From Nyssa sinensis (Eukaryota > Streptophyta > Magnoliopsida > Cornales > Nyssaceae), in the NCBI GenBank assembly GCA_008638375.1, contig CM018052.1, positions 2,095,001 through 2,159,000 on the forward strand: DNA of 64,000 nt, in the 5' to 3' direction. This document shows, piece by piece, positions 43,893-56,085 of this stretch. The notes below the pieces were generated by a model that saw only the letters and a list, made by a program, of their open reading frames with translations, was not told where the DNA came from and did no database searches. Within the stretch, counting starts at the first letter, position 1. Each line of letters starts with the position of its first letter. Both the position numbers and the translations under genes were made by a program.

Positions 43893-44935
43893 ATGCCTGT
43901 AAGTCTCAGAAGTGGGACACAAACGGGAGAACCCTCAAAGGAAGAAGAACAAGTCCCGAACCTTGTGCCTCCACCAATCTCTAAGGGGCAGACTCCCATG
44001 CCCTCGGCTAATGCGACACCTGTGTTTAACTTAGAAATCCTTGCGACCCTTAGATCCATTTAGCAAACCCTCGTTGTGGTGACAGGAAGCCAACATGCGA
44101 GGCCACCCACTCAAGTTACTCATTTAGCGCCTCCCATGGTGGCTGCCAACCTTGAGGAGTCGAATCCCTCAGTTACGCCCTTATCCTTGTTCTAGTTAAA
44201 TGAGGCGAGCCAGAATAAGAACATGTCTGATCCTTTGGGACCCAACAATGCGAACGAGCCCATTCTCGTTCCAGAAGCTTCAGGGGGCATCAAGCTTACA
44301 AAAATGGCTTCCAATGTCGCTTAACTGGCCTCTGTTCTATGCATCATTCCTCCGCTAACCTAGACGACCTCTAAGGAAACGCCTTCAACCTTGACTACTC
44401 AACTTACTCTTTAAGATGTACAGAAGGAAGTTCAAGCACTACTACAACAAGAAGGACAAAGGTTGCTATCCGTCGAATTTGCTCCTCCATATTCTCAAAA
44501 GATAGCCTTGCTTTAGTATCCCGAAGGTTACACTCCGCCCAAGTTCACTTGTTATGATGGAAAAAAAAAGGAAGCTCACATGAACATGTTCATCGCTTTG
44601 TGAAAAGTTTGAATCAAAATGGGAATGATCACACCATTAGACTTCGAGAATTCTCCAAGTCTCTAACAAACATGGCCTCTACTTGTTAACTAGGACTTCC
44701 ACGGAACTCTATCCTCTCATGGGCAGACAAGGTCCATAAGTTTCACGCAAAGTTCTTTTATGTGGAAGATCAACTCACTAAGTTATCACTCTCCAAGGTC
44801 ACCCAACTCTCTCAAGGGTCTTTCTTGGAATACGTTAAGAGATTTCGAGAAAAAACGCTAGTCTGCTATGAGAAAATGAGTGAAACTGAGCTTGTAAAAA
44901 TGTGCATCGACGACATGTCTTGGAGTATAAGGTTC
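43893..44935 (+). pseudogene. gag of the Ogre/Tat-like element, broken
   Basis: The frame starts MPVSLRSGTQTGEPS at 43893 and is Pro/Thr-rich. It is closed by TAG at 44061 and later stops. After frame changes there is typical gag capsid wording: GYTPPKFTCYDG, then LPRNSILSWADKVHKFHAKFF and FLEYVKRFREKTLVCYEKM. Gag would form the virus-like particle. The copia element inserted at 44936 cuts the coding region; the rest of this element is not in the window. It needs several frame changes, so it is old. Confidence 0.7.
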
Positions 44936-45448
44936 TGTTAGGATGTGTGCCCTTATATCCAAGACATTTTATTATTATTTAATAGATTTAATTTATTATT
45001 GAGTTTCATATTATCATATGTTTAGATGTTGCTTTATATCATGAAATAATTAGTCCTTGAATTGTCATTAGGAGTGGTTCATATGTATAAGTTTCATTTA
45101 TACATAGGAGATATGAACTGCTTATATAGGCAATTTTAGAATTGTTCACGGCTATTGATAAGACCGGACATCTTATCTATAAAGTTGTAATATAGTTAAC
45201 CTTTATGTGATAATGTGGTTTATCTCAACCATCAGAGTAGCAGACTCTAGGTTATTGTATTGGTGTATTGGAATACACTGAACTGGATCACTATAAGAAA
45301 TGTATCATTTGAAACTGTCACCTTTAATAAGTTTCTTATTCACTATTCGCAATAAGCTCTTAATCCCGAGAGGATAGTGAACTTAAGTTCTGAATAGTGA
45401 TGACTTTAAGTTGTCAATGAGTGATGTCTTTTAGATCAATACCTCAGT

Positions 45449-45453
45449 ATCTT
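45449..45453. repeat. target-site duplication ATCTT, left copy
   Basis: ATCTT at 45449-45453 is repeated at 49608-49612. Confidence 0.92.
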
Positions 45454-45715
45454 TGTAATACCCCGATCCGAGAATGTCGGGTAATGAGACACGCTTTACG
45501 AGGTTATGAAAAATGAGTGTAAATATTATGCCCTTAAGAATATGATAAGTTAATTTATTAATATGAGAAATTAAGTATTAGTTATAATTAATATAAAATG
45601 TGATGATTAATTAATTGAATAACTAATTTGTTAATTAATTAAACATAAGAAATTAATTAAATATATATATATATGTGTGTGTGTGTACATAGAACCGTGA
45701 GGGTGTGATATATGT

Positions 45716-45746
<31 letters not shown>

Positions 45747-48700
45747 GGAGGAGACATGAAGTTGAGGAAGGTAAGGTGCCTATGTACAAAATATGTGTAT
45801 TATATGCTATTAGGTGAAGAGGAATGGGAGAAGGGATGGCCCAAAATCAGAAAAGTAAGGGAGGCATGGCTGCTGATTTGATGGAGTATGAAAGTGATGG
45901 TGATAGCCATTAATTGCTCACATATGCATACATACAATGTATACACCTGCCACACATGTATTTGACACACGAAATAGAGAGGGAGAGTTCTGAGGAGAGG
46001 GAAGGAAATCTTAGAGGAAGAAGAAAGAGGAGAAAGCCATTGTTGAAGGTAAAACATAAAAAATTTAACATTTTCTCTCTCTAAAAGTTTTCCTGTGCAT
46101 GAACTGTTTTAGCTTCTAATTTTTGTATATATGATGTTTAAAGAAAATAAACATGAACAAGGCATGAAAAACAGACACAAAATAACCCAAAAACACCTAG
46201 CCGTACAACGGCAGCCATGGATGGACCTTGCTCAAGCAGGTCTGAACCAACTTCCACCAAACTAGTTTTGGCTTATCAAGACGTCAGCTAGACCCTACGA
46301 ACACTTTAAAAACCCATGACCGCTATCAAAAAGCTCAAAAACTGACCTCCAAATATCGAGTTACAGGGTACGGGTTGACAAACTCAATCCTTAAACTCGC
46401 ATCAAAACCCAAATAAAAGAATGAAAACTGAATCCCCATGAAGAGGGGATCAAAACAAGCTAAACCCCATGAAAAATAATCAAGAAATGAGCATGAACCG
46501 TGGGTTTACAGTTCGGATTATTATGGCTTAAACCGAGCCTCTGAGCTATATTCGAAGCTCTAAATCAATGTAAAAGTATGCCAAAGAGTATTCGGAAGTG
46601 TTTGGAAAAGAAAACAGACTAAAAGGACCCTCACAACATCACGAAATTGAACTGTAAAAAAATAGGGTTTCGGTTGAATAGTGTCAACCATCGTGGGGAA
46701 GATGACACTGTTCGGGCCGAGCGAACGGTTCGCTTACGGGTCAGGGTCAAACCGGATCCAACGGGTCAGGTTATTTAAACGGTAACGTTTTGTTTTAATT
46801 TTTAAAACATAGGGCTGACGTCATCATGATGTCAGCAACACGTGGCAAACCGGCTAAACCGATTGGTTTACAACCAGACCGGACCGGTTAACTTTCAATT
46901 GGACTGAACCCTTTGGTTTTTTGATTTAGTTAAAACTAAATAAACCAAAACTTCTTGTATTTACGGATTGACCCTAAAACTATGAGAAATTTCACTGTGG
47001 CCCAACTGATGGAGAAATTATGCAATTACACCCCTGAAAAATAATTAAATAATAAATTTAATTATTTAATAAATAAAGCAAAATTACTATTTTGTCCCTA
47101 GGTCATATATGAAGCAAATGAAGTCCAAATTAAACATATGAATAGTGTATTCTTACTATTTTGGATATTCTAAAGCCAATGGTAGGGCCCGTTTTATGAG
47201 ACGGAGCTCGAAAATAAAGACACGTAAAGGGATAAATGACCAAAATACCCTTTGTCCAAAATTAACAAGTTATTAGTGTATTCTTACTATCTCGGACCTT
47301 CTGAGTCCAATGGTGAGGTCTACGACACGAGATGAGGTCCCGAATATAAAGACACGTAAGGGGGTAAAATGACCAAATTACCCCTAGTACCTCAAAAGCC
47401 AAATTAAAACTAGGGAATGTCTAAATTGACTTTCTTCGACCTCCCGGACTCAATAATGGAGTCCAAATTATGAAACGAAGTACGAAAAATATGACACGTA
47501 AAACGGTAAATGACCATTTTGTCCTTTTACATACAAAAGTCCAAATTAAATTCTAAGAAAGCCTAAACTTACTTTCTTCGACGCTCCGGACTCAATGGTA
47601 GAGTCTATTTGACCAAAAGAGATGTAAAAAATAAAGAGACATAAAATTTGTTGAATAGCATCTGTCAGATGACTATAAATTAAAGTAATGCCAAAGTACT
47701 AATCTAAGCTGTATACGAGGAAATGAATTACGAAAAGACACGACACGTAAATATGTGAAGTAAATAAATTTAAATTAAAGTTAATGGAGCTACCAGAAGA
47801 GTATAAATTAAAATGAATTTAATTTCTAAAACATTAAATTGTGTCGTAGGTTAAGAGTACGAGTTAAGTTAAGTTCATATGAAATTATGACATCGTTTTA
47901 AGATCTAATACGATTTTAGCATAAGTTAAGGAATATCGAGATGATATTACAATGAATGTGAAGTTGATGAGATGTTTATGAATTGTTCTTAGGAACTACA
48001 AGGAAAGTGGGAAAGCACATTTTTAGCACTAACCCTAAAGGACCAAGGTGAGTAACCCTGTATTTGAAGTGGAAATTTAACTCTATGGATTTGAAAAGGT
48101 TTTAAATGCAAAGATATGAAGTGTTTGAAACTCCGAATTCAGTATTTACATGATTTAGTTTTAAATTGTTCTGTTTTATAAACTCTATTATGACATGCTT
48201 AGTGAATAGATTCTATCATAGTTTTCTTCAAACATATTTCAGCATGTCTAAAGTTTTAAATACCAAATTATGTAAAGTGTTTTGAATTTGTTATATCAAA
48301 TGTTTAAAGGATTTGTTATGAAATTATGTACATGATGTTTTAAATGTTCATGAGAAGCACCTATTTGAAGAAATCATGTATTAAATGGATTTGAATGTAA
48401 GAAAAATTGTGCCTAAGCACCATGGGTTTTTGGTTGGGTTGTACGGAACTCAGCCGACTTTTCAAATAACAGATTCTTGGGTTGTACGGAACTCAATTAA
48501 TCTGTAAAAATATGATGGAATTTTGAGTTGCACGGAACTCAATTTACTGTCAAAATTCCAGGTAGCAGGATCTAATCCCCCAAGCATGAGATACCTCGAG
48601 GAACCCTAGCTGTTCTGTTAGGAAATGAGTCTTACCTACCTTTTAGGGACCAGGAAGACGATCCTGATCGGTTCAGTTAGGTTATCTTCAATTATACGTA

Positions 48701-49607
48701 ATATGGGAGTCCGGTTCGAAACGGATTCCACTAATGAAAGAGATAAGATGACAAATGAGTTTGAAAATAGAAGCAGGTTTTACCTTCATTTTCAATATGC
48801 ATATGTTTTGAGTTTTATATACTCTATTTAAGAAATATATGTTATGTTATATGTTTTGAAATTTATATGAAGAAGTATATGTTAGCTCGAATACTTTTAA
48901 ATGTTTCAAAGCTATTTGTTTTATGAAATGCATATATTTTGAGTTATATACTCTATTTGACGAATCACAAGTTTAGCTTGAATACTTTAAATGTTTCGAA
49001 GCTATCTGTTTTAAGAAATGCATATGTTCTATGTTCAAGTATACGAGCAATTGGCAGTAAATGTTTTACAAACTCTTATGTACTAAAAACCACTGCTAAT
49101 TGAAACCCCATGACGAATACTAGAATTGCTCACAAGTTTAGATTAGCTTACCCAGACTTTGTTCGGATCCCTCTTTCAGGTGATTAGCAGCAGTCTTGAC
49201 TTGAGGATGATGATGATGAATCCGCTGCTTTTGGAAGTTATGTTCAAGTAGTTTTTGTCTAGTACTACGAACAATAAGTATGAAATTTTGTATTAGTAAA
49301 ATAGTACCCTGTTATGTATAAGCCCCACGGGACAATTAAACATGTATCTATTATAAAAGTCTTTAAGTTTTTAGTTATGCTCTGAATGTATGATCATGTG
49401 TACCATTGTAAATAGCGGCAGTATCGAACGGATGTGCAGATTTTAAAATGAGAAAAGACAAGAAAAAGTTTTTCACGCTTCCGCAACCACATGAAGCACA
49501 TCTATTCGATACCGTCACTTGTGTACGAGCCTTGCCCCAAGGCCTCCGGGCCGAAGGGTGGCGGTCCCGACTCGAGATCCGCACAGGGTGGGTTTCGGGT
49601 CGTGACA
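45454..49607 (+). mobile_element. solo LTR, long-LTR family, 4154 bp
   Basis: It starts TGTAATACCCCGATCC and ends TTTCGGGTCGTGACA, flanked by ATCTT on both sides, with no internal region. It is about 0.7-0.8 kb longer than the other members. Four diverged modules with CGGAC..CAATGGTGAGGTC-type cores are at about 47160, 47285, 47440 and 47580. A minisatellite with three copies of ttgyacggaactca is at 48436-48545. A TGACGTCA-type site lies near 46813. It sits inside the copia LTR. Confidence 0.93.
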
Positions 49608-50372
49608 ATCTTGGGAAGTCATTATTTAGACTATGGAAACATATATTCTCAAGATGGAATCTACACTCTATATATTAGAGAGAAGGATATCACCTTTGTG
49701 CTAATTCAATAGGTTAATCACTGAAATCCGGATCTGGTCTTTTCAGTAAATTGCTTATTGAAATGATGACCAATTGCAAGTAATTAATAATTATTGAATT
49801 AGGTTCTTAAAATAATTAGGAAATTAATTTGATAGTATAATATGGAACCTTGATTATTAGTATCCATGTAGAGGGACCCACTACAAAAGTATAGTGTATA
49901 TGGGTTTACTCTATTCTATTAAGTTGGAGTACAATTTCAATTATATAGTGGAGTTAATTGAAATAAATTAGTCAATTAAAATTAATTATGAGATAATTAA
50001 GATTTAATTGACTAATCGAAAACTAACTTAGTGGGACCCATTAGATCCCTTCTCTTGCCCTAATTAGGATAAGCCTTATATATATGATATGTAAGGAGTC
50101 GTTTATCACAAGTTAAGTTTTTGTGTTAGACAAAAAGAAGAGGCAGCCCATTTTTCTGCGATACGATTTGCCTAAGGAAAAAAAGGAGAAGACCTAGATG
50201 AAAAAGAGAAGGAAAATTACATCAATCTTTTCAAGAAATCTTTTTTAATAATCAAGATTCTTAAGAACAAGGTAATTCTAACTTTTCTTTTCTAGATTGT
50301 GTGATTCATGTAAAGAAAAATATTTAAATAAATATTTGAAATCGCTTCTGCTGTGGTTACGAACTCAACAAT

Positions 50373-50383
50373 TGGTATCAAAG
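50373..50383 (+). promoter_or_regulatory. copia primer-binding site, initiator tRNA-Met type
   Basis: TGGTATCAAAG, two bases after the LTR end, matches the usual TGGTATCAGAG with one change. Confidence 0.75.
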
Positions 50384-51012
50384 AAACTTTACATGAATCC
50401 ATCAATTTTGAATGTTATATTTACTTGTTTTAAACTTATTCATGGATTCTAATTAAAATAGATGATTATTTTAGAATGTAATTTTGTAGTACAATCTATT
50501 GATATAAAAATTTAATCTTTGTTTGATACCAATAAAAATTGATTAATTAAATAATTTTATTTTTATTATGATCTTTTCAATGAAATTGTGGTTAAAAATT
50601 ATTAGCATGAGATATCAGCATGTGCATCAATAAATAAAAAAAAATATGAAAACAAATAATTTTTTTTTTTTCTCCCTCGCGATGCAAGCGGCGGCGTGTT
50701 GACCCAGGCGGTTTTTGAATTGACCCCCGGTGACCCAGGCGTCACCATGATTACAAGAACACGTTTCCCAGGAATTCAAAGACATATCTGTGGCCTCCAC
50801 TTCAGGATGTCTACAAGATAGGTGGTATTGGCACCCATATATATATACTATATAATATAATATATAATATGTATTATATATATATACTATATAATATAAT
50901 ATATATATATATACTATATATATATATACTATATAATATATAATATATATACTACATAATATGTGATATTATATGTATTATATATAATCAAATTATTGAC
51001 AAAGGGCTATAA

Positions 51013-51051
<39 letters not shown>

Positions 51052-52712
51052 ATTAAGTTTATTATAGATTGAAAGGCGGCTGCTTATATATATATATATA
51101 TATATAAAAGATATTGTCATATTATTATATTATATTATATTATATTATATTATATATTTTTGAAATGTCAAATATTTTAGTTCATGGGTATTGAATTTTC
51201 ATGTCGATTAAAAATTAATTTTACTAAATTGTTTAGGTAAAATTAATGAGTTCAAATTTTATTTTATTTTATGCTCATTCTTTTATATTAGGGGTATATG
51301 ATATTCATAAATATTTGATATTCAAATATATTAATTTTTTTAATCATGCATTTTAATTGGATATTATATACCAAAATCAATTAAATTGTTTGGGTATATG
51401 ATCCCTAACGGCTCAATTTTATTTTTTTATATATTTATTTATTTATTATTATGGGTATATAATACCTAGGGATAGACAATCTTAACAGTAATATAAATTA
51501 TTATTTTAATTGGATATTAGTTACGCAAATTTATTAAATTATTTATATAATAGCTCAATTATTTAATATATTCAATTTTTTTTATATTATAGGTTAAGTG
51601 AGACTTGACCTATAAAGGTTCTTGGATAGATGGATTAAATCTTACTACGCTCTAAAATATACATGGGTGATGTATATGATTAACCACATATTTAAATGCT
51701 TTAATATTTTATTTATTATATTTGAATGGTTCATTTATGTGAATGGATGTATCTTATCTCTCATAACTGGCCATTAGGAATTATGTAATTTAATTGGTTT
51801 TGAGGCAATTGTAAAAGGCAATGGACATGATTTTTTTTTTTTTTTTGCGAAGGGGCAAGCTCTATTGGTTGTCCTAGCCTATTAATTTTTTTTTAATTTT
51901 AGATTAAATGTAAGCTCACGTATGTGAGTATAGGTTCTTCATGTATTTATTTTATTTCTGAAAAAATAGCTAGAGGATGAGAGCCATCATGAAGACCAAT
52001 GAAAGTACAAAACCTGCTGTCAAGAATTTTAGTTGGCCATGAGAGATAATTTTAATTTTATGCTTGCATGTTTATTTTCATAAAATCACATGATTAATTT
52101 TGATCCATGAATAGGTTAATATAATTATGCATGTGTTGTATAATAAAGATCTTTAATTTATAAAATCATGTAGGAGAGGGATGCTTTAAGAAAGATCCCA
52201 CGGTCTTCTATCATTGGCCCATAGTAAGACAAAAATAGGTGCCCTGAGCCATCTTCGAGTGGCTTCCCCACGAAGAGTGACTATCTAGTTGGTTACAAGT
52301 ATGGACCTCTTAGGATAGAATAGAAAGAGACGGGGTGAGGGTGATCTCTCCACGGGGACACTATTTGCAACGGTTGTCTTTTTATTTGAGATGATGGTAT
52401 ACACTTGATCAAAAAGGAATGATATTCTCCCCACGGAGTGTATTATTATCTTTTGAAGATCAAAGGATATTGAAAAATATGTTTCATTTGACATGAGATG
52501 TCTAGATAGTGAAATCGTATATGATATGATGATCCTCCTAATCATATGAATGACATTGTCATCCTCACGAATCGTGTTGTTTATAAGGTTAGGTTCCAAT
52601 GCATTTATTGATAGTGGCTTGAGGATACCCCTATGCATTCATGAGAGCAAAAGTTATTTTACTATTTATTTACATTCATGCAAATTTATGTGCTTATATA
52701 TATAATTCTCAG
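50384..52712 (+). other. long untranslated leader of the copia element with AT island
   Basis: About 2.3 kb without coding frames separates the primer site from gag. It includes a short GC-rich block (50680-50830) and an AT-dinucleotide island (50838-51170) made of tatata, tataatataa and ttatat repeats. A stretch near 52270-52640 is less AT-rich but has no recognisable protein on either strand. Confidence 0.6.
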
Positions 52713-53062
52713 ATGTTTTCATTTAACCCACTTGCTATCATCTTGAAAGAAAATAAGTTGACTGGACCTAACTATGTAGACTGGAAACGGAATTTGGATA
52801 TTGTCCTTACTGTAGAGGAGTACAAATATGTGATTGCTGCGGATAGCCTGTACCTTCTAGGGGCTAATGCTCCCCAAGAGGACATTGACCGCTATTCTAG
52901 GTGGGTCAAGGCATATGAGATGGCACGTTGCTATATCTTAGCTTCGATGTCAAGTGTTTTACAACATCAGTATCAAAGTTTCCTAATAGCTAGGGATATG
53001 ATCCTTAACTTAAAAGAGATGTTTGGGGATCAGGGGTGTCTTGGTAGGTAGAATGCCATGAG
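52713..53062 (+). pseudogene. copia gag, N-terminal part, cut by an insertion
   Basis: I chose the ATG at 52713 because the protein then begins MFSFNPLAIILKENKLTGPN, the usual start of this copia gag group. YVDWKRNLDIVL and later LQHQYQSF follow. It ends in a TAG at 53049 where Gln is expected (GRQNAM wording), and 13 bases later an LTR is inserted. The longer frame from 52641 adds no conserved sequence. Gag would build the particle; the rest of the element is not visible. Confidence 0.75.
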
Positions 53063-53632
53063 TGTCACATCCCGAACCCTACCCTACGCGGATGTCGAGG
53101 ACGTGATGCCAGTCAGCCGCCACGCGACCAACCGAAGGCAATTTCTGAACTTTCCAGTGAATTGCACTCCGACTGTAGGGTCAGATGCAGCGGAATTTAA
53201 AAACTTTTTGTCAAGGGAATGCAACTCATGTATCCACCGTAGGATATGTATCACACAGAGCAAGTCTAAAATCCAATAGCTAACAATTCTAACCTCAGAG
53301 CATATCTATAATCCGACATATAACAACAGAGTAGAACTATAACCTCTAGAGTACCATTTAAATCCATGAGCCATGTCTATATCTAGTACATATCAGTCAA
53401 GTTAGTCGTATTACATCACTCACCTGATTAAACAGATTCAATCCTCAATAATCCAGTCTCCACAGATCAGTGCCATCAGATCCAATAAATATCATTCCTG
53501 AAAAATGTTAGGGAATGGGGTGAGCTTCGAAAAGCCCAATGAGTAACACAGGTTCCCTGTCATGGGTTTCAAACCATTGTTGTTTATAAAGCATATGGAT
53601 GAAACAGGTATTTCGGAGAAGACAGTTAAGTA

Positions 53633-54005
53633 TAATACATTATAAAAGAGTATGCATTTAAAAACATGCATTTAAATAGTATGGCAGATAAAACAGTACA
53701 GTGAATCAAAATACAGTAACTAGACGGTGTACTTATACACCAAGCCAAAAGTTCCAAGTTACTCACAAAACGCAACAGTATATAACAAAACCAGGACAGA
53801 CCATACAACGGAACAGGACAGACCCGAACTGAACAAGAGAACAGGACAGTACAAAGTCATGTCACGTGTAATACATTATAAAAGAGTATGCATCTAAAAA
53901 CATGCATTTAAACAGTATGGCAGATAAAACAGTACAGTGAATCAAAATACAGTAACTAGACGGTGTACTTATACACCAATTCAGGAGTTCCAAGTTACTC
54001 ACAAA
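53633..54005. repeat. direct repeat of about 135 bp, offset 236 bp
   Basis: taatacattataaaagagta starts at 53633 and again at 53869. The copies stay nearly identical through the atacagtaactagacggtgt words to the gttccaagttactcacaaa end. The spacing sequence is rich in aacaggacaga words. Confidence 0.92.
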
Positions 54006-54303
54006 CTGTTACGGTTATCTCCTTGCACAAACAATCCGATAACCTCCAAGTACATCAGGCATCTCCATGTATGTCCTGAATAATCATCATCAATCATAGA
54101 TAGATCAGAATTCATCCATTCAGGCTTTATTCGTTATCTTAGGTGTCTATCGGTTTACCTAAGATAGCCTAGTAGCCTATCGCCCTCTCATCGGGTTTCA
54201 TCCGGGGCTATTTTATTCTTAAATTAGGCTTAGCAGTCATCAGGATTATAACCCAAGTCATTTAGACTTCAATCGCTATCAGTCAGTTACTTTTTCAACC
54301 TTA

Positions 54304-54690
54304 GGGGCAAAACGATCATTTTATCACTCTTGCCCTGGGCCCTGTCAAGGCCCTCAGAATAGTCTTTATATCTTAAATATAAAGTTTTACGTCTTTTAGG
54401 CTCCAATCGGTATCAGTTAGGTTCTTATTTTAACCATAGGGGCAAAATGGTAATTTTGTCATTCTTGCCCCGGACCCAGTCGTGGTTCTCAGAATATCCC
54501 ATATATCGTATACATGAAGTTCTAAGTCTTTTAGACTTGAATCGCTATCATTTAAGGGCTTACTTAGCCTTAGGGGCAAAATGGTAATTTGTCCATTCTT
54601 GTCCCGGACCCTATCATGGTCCTCAGAATAGTCCACATATCTTAGATATAATTTTCTAAGTCCTTTGGACTTCGTTTGGTATCTGCTTTT
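54304..54690. repeat. 134-bp tandem repeat, three copies
   Basis: ggggcaaaa..g.t.att starts at 54304, 54439 and 54573, periods of 135 and 134 bp. Each copy includes cattcttg.cc..g.ccc and a cctcagaata-like block, with moderate divergence. Confidence 0.88.
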
Positions 54691-56085
54691 GATCATCGGG
54701 ACACATCGGTCATTTCTCGTTTTACGCATTAACTGTTCCGGAGTCTTATTTAGCCCTTCAGTGTTCATAATTATCCCTATGATAATTTATCAGATCAGTT
54801 TGACCTTTATTTGACCTCTACTTTGCACTTACTATGCTCAGGGGTATTTTAGTCATTTTACGTTTCGTAAGATTCTGACTCCGAATCATCATTTAATCAT
54901 GTTTACAGTTTCACCAGTATCTGGGCTTTTATCAGTATCAACTTCGTCCCAATCGGACTTCATTTGGGCTTCGTACAGTATTAGGGGTATTTTGGTAATT
55001 TCATGCGTCATATTTTTCGGCACCTCAGTTCATAAAATGGACCTTACCATTGGGTCCAGAGTGTCCGACATAGTTAACTTGGACTATCTTTGATGTTTAA
55101 TTGGCCCTGGGTATCACTAGGGGCAGTTCAGTCATTTTACAATTTATGTGTCTGTATTTTTCGGGACTTCAGTTCATTAAACGGACTTCACTGTTGAGTC
55201 CAGAATGCCCGACATAATTACAATAGACTGTCTTTTATTTTTATTTGGGCCTGGGTACCCTCAGGGGCAGTACAGTCATTTACCCCTTATGGGTCTGTAT
55301 TTTTCGGGACATAATTTCCCAATTTGGACTGTACCATTGAGTCCAGAATATTTGAAATAGTAAAAATACACTATTTATTTAATTTATTTGGACTCCGTTT
55401 GACATATTTAATGTCCAGGGGTAAATTCGTAATTTTACCTATTTAATAAAATAATTATTTTATTATTTAATTAATTTACCAGGGCTTAAATGTACAATTT
55501 TTTCAAAATATGGGCCACTGTACAATATTCAAAAATTGTTGGGGTCAAACTGTATTATCAGAAGACTTTAGGGGTCAAAACATAATTACATAATTTAGGG
55601 GTTCAAACCATAGGGTTCTAGGGTTAAACTGTTGAATCGGTCCAAAATTCAGAAAACCAACCGGTTCAGTGACCTTTAGAAAACCGGAATAGCATATTCT
55701 AGTTAACCTCAATTTGGCCCTTATCCGTATTCAGGTTATCCTAAACCCTGATTTTACATTTCTTAACCGAAGAACCAAATAGGCCGAAATTCGATTTAAA
55801 TTAAAACGGTTAGGCTTAAACGGTGTCGTTCCAATTAATGCGGTGGCACACCCTGCCTCGACACGTGTCCGAGTCGACTTGGCCTAACTCGAACGAGTTG
55901 GCGAGTCAACTCCATCGTCCCCAACTTTTCCCCATCCGTTGCCCTAATTTCAGGTTTTACAATTTCTCAATTTCGTGACATTTTGGCCACGATTTCCCAC
56001 TGCTTCTGGTTCTAACCGATTCCTGGATGTCATGCCAACATTTTGGCATCAGTTTCATGGATCGAATCCACGCATGGAGCTCGGT

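Larger units (their letters stand above)
44936..50370 (+). mobile_element. 5' LTR of a copia element, interrupted by a solo LTR
   Basis: It starts TGTTAGGATGTGTGCCC and ends ...GTTACGAACTCAACA just before the primer site. Removing the insertion 45454-49607 and one duplication copy leaves an LTR of about 1.28 kb. A TATA-like run is at about 50075. It lies in the gag of the Ogre/Tat-like element; the 5 bases before it are GGTTC. The 3' LTR is outside the window. Confidence 0.8.
53063..56085 (-). mobile_element. LTR of the long-LTR family, reverse strand, cut by a younger element
   Basis: On the + strand it opens TGTCACATCCCGAACCC, the reverse complement of a family 3' end. It runs to 56085, where the gag-only element begins, so its own 5' part would lie beyond the window. 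The 5 bases before it are ATGAG. It holds two internal repeat arrays (listed separately) and modules of the family near 55030, 55190 and 55330. It lies in the copia gag. Confidence 0.85.

Noticed and set aside
44061..44935. Intact gag of the Ogre/Tat-like element
   Set aside because: Stops and frame changes throughout; it can only be called a broken copy.
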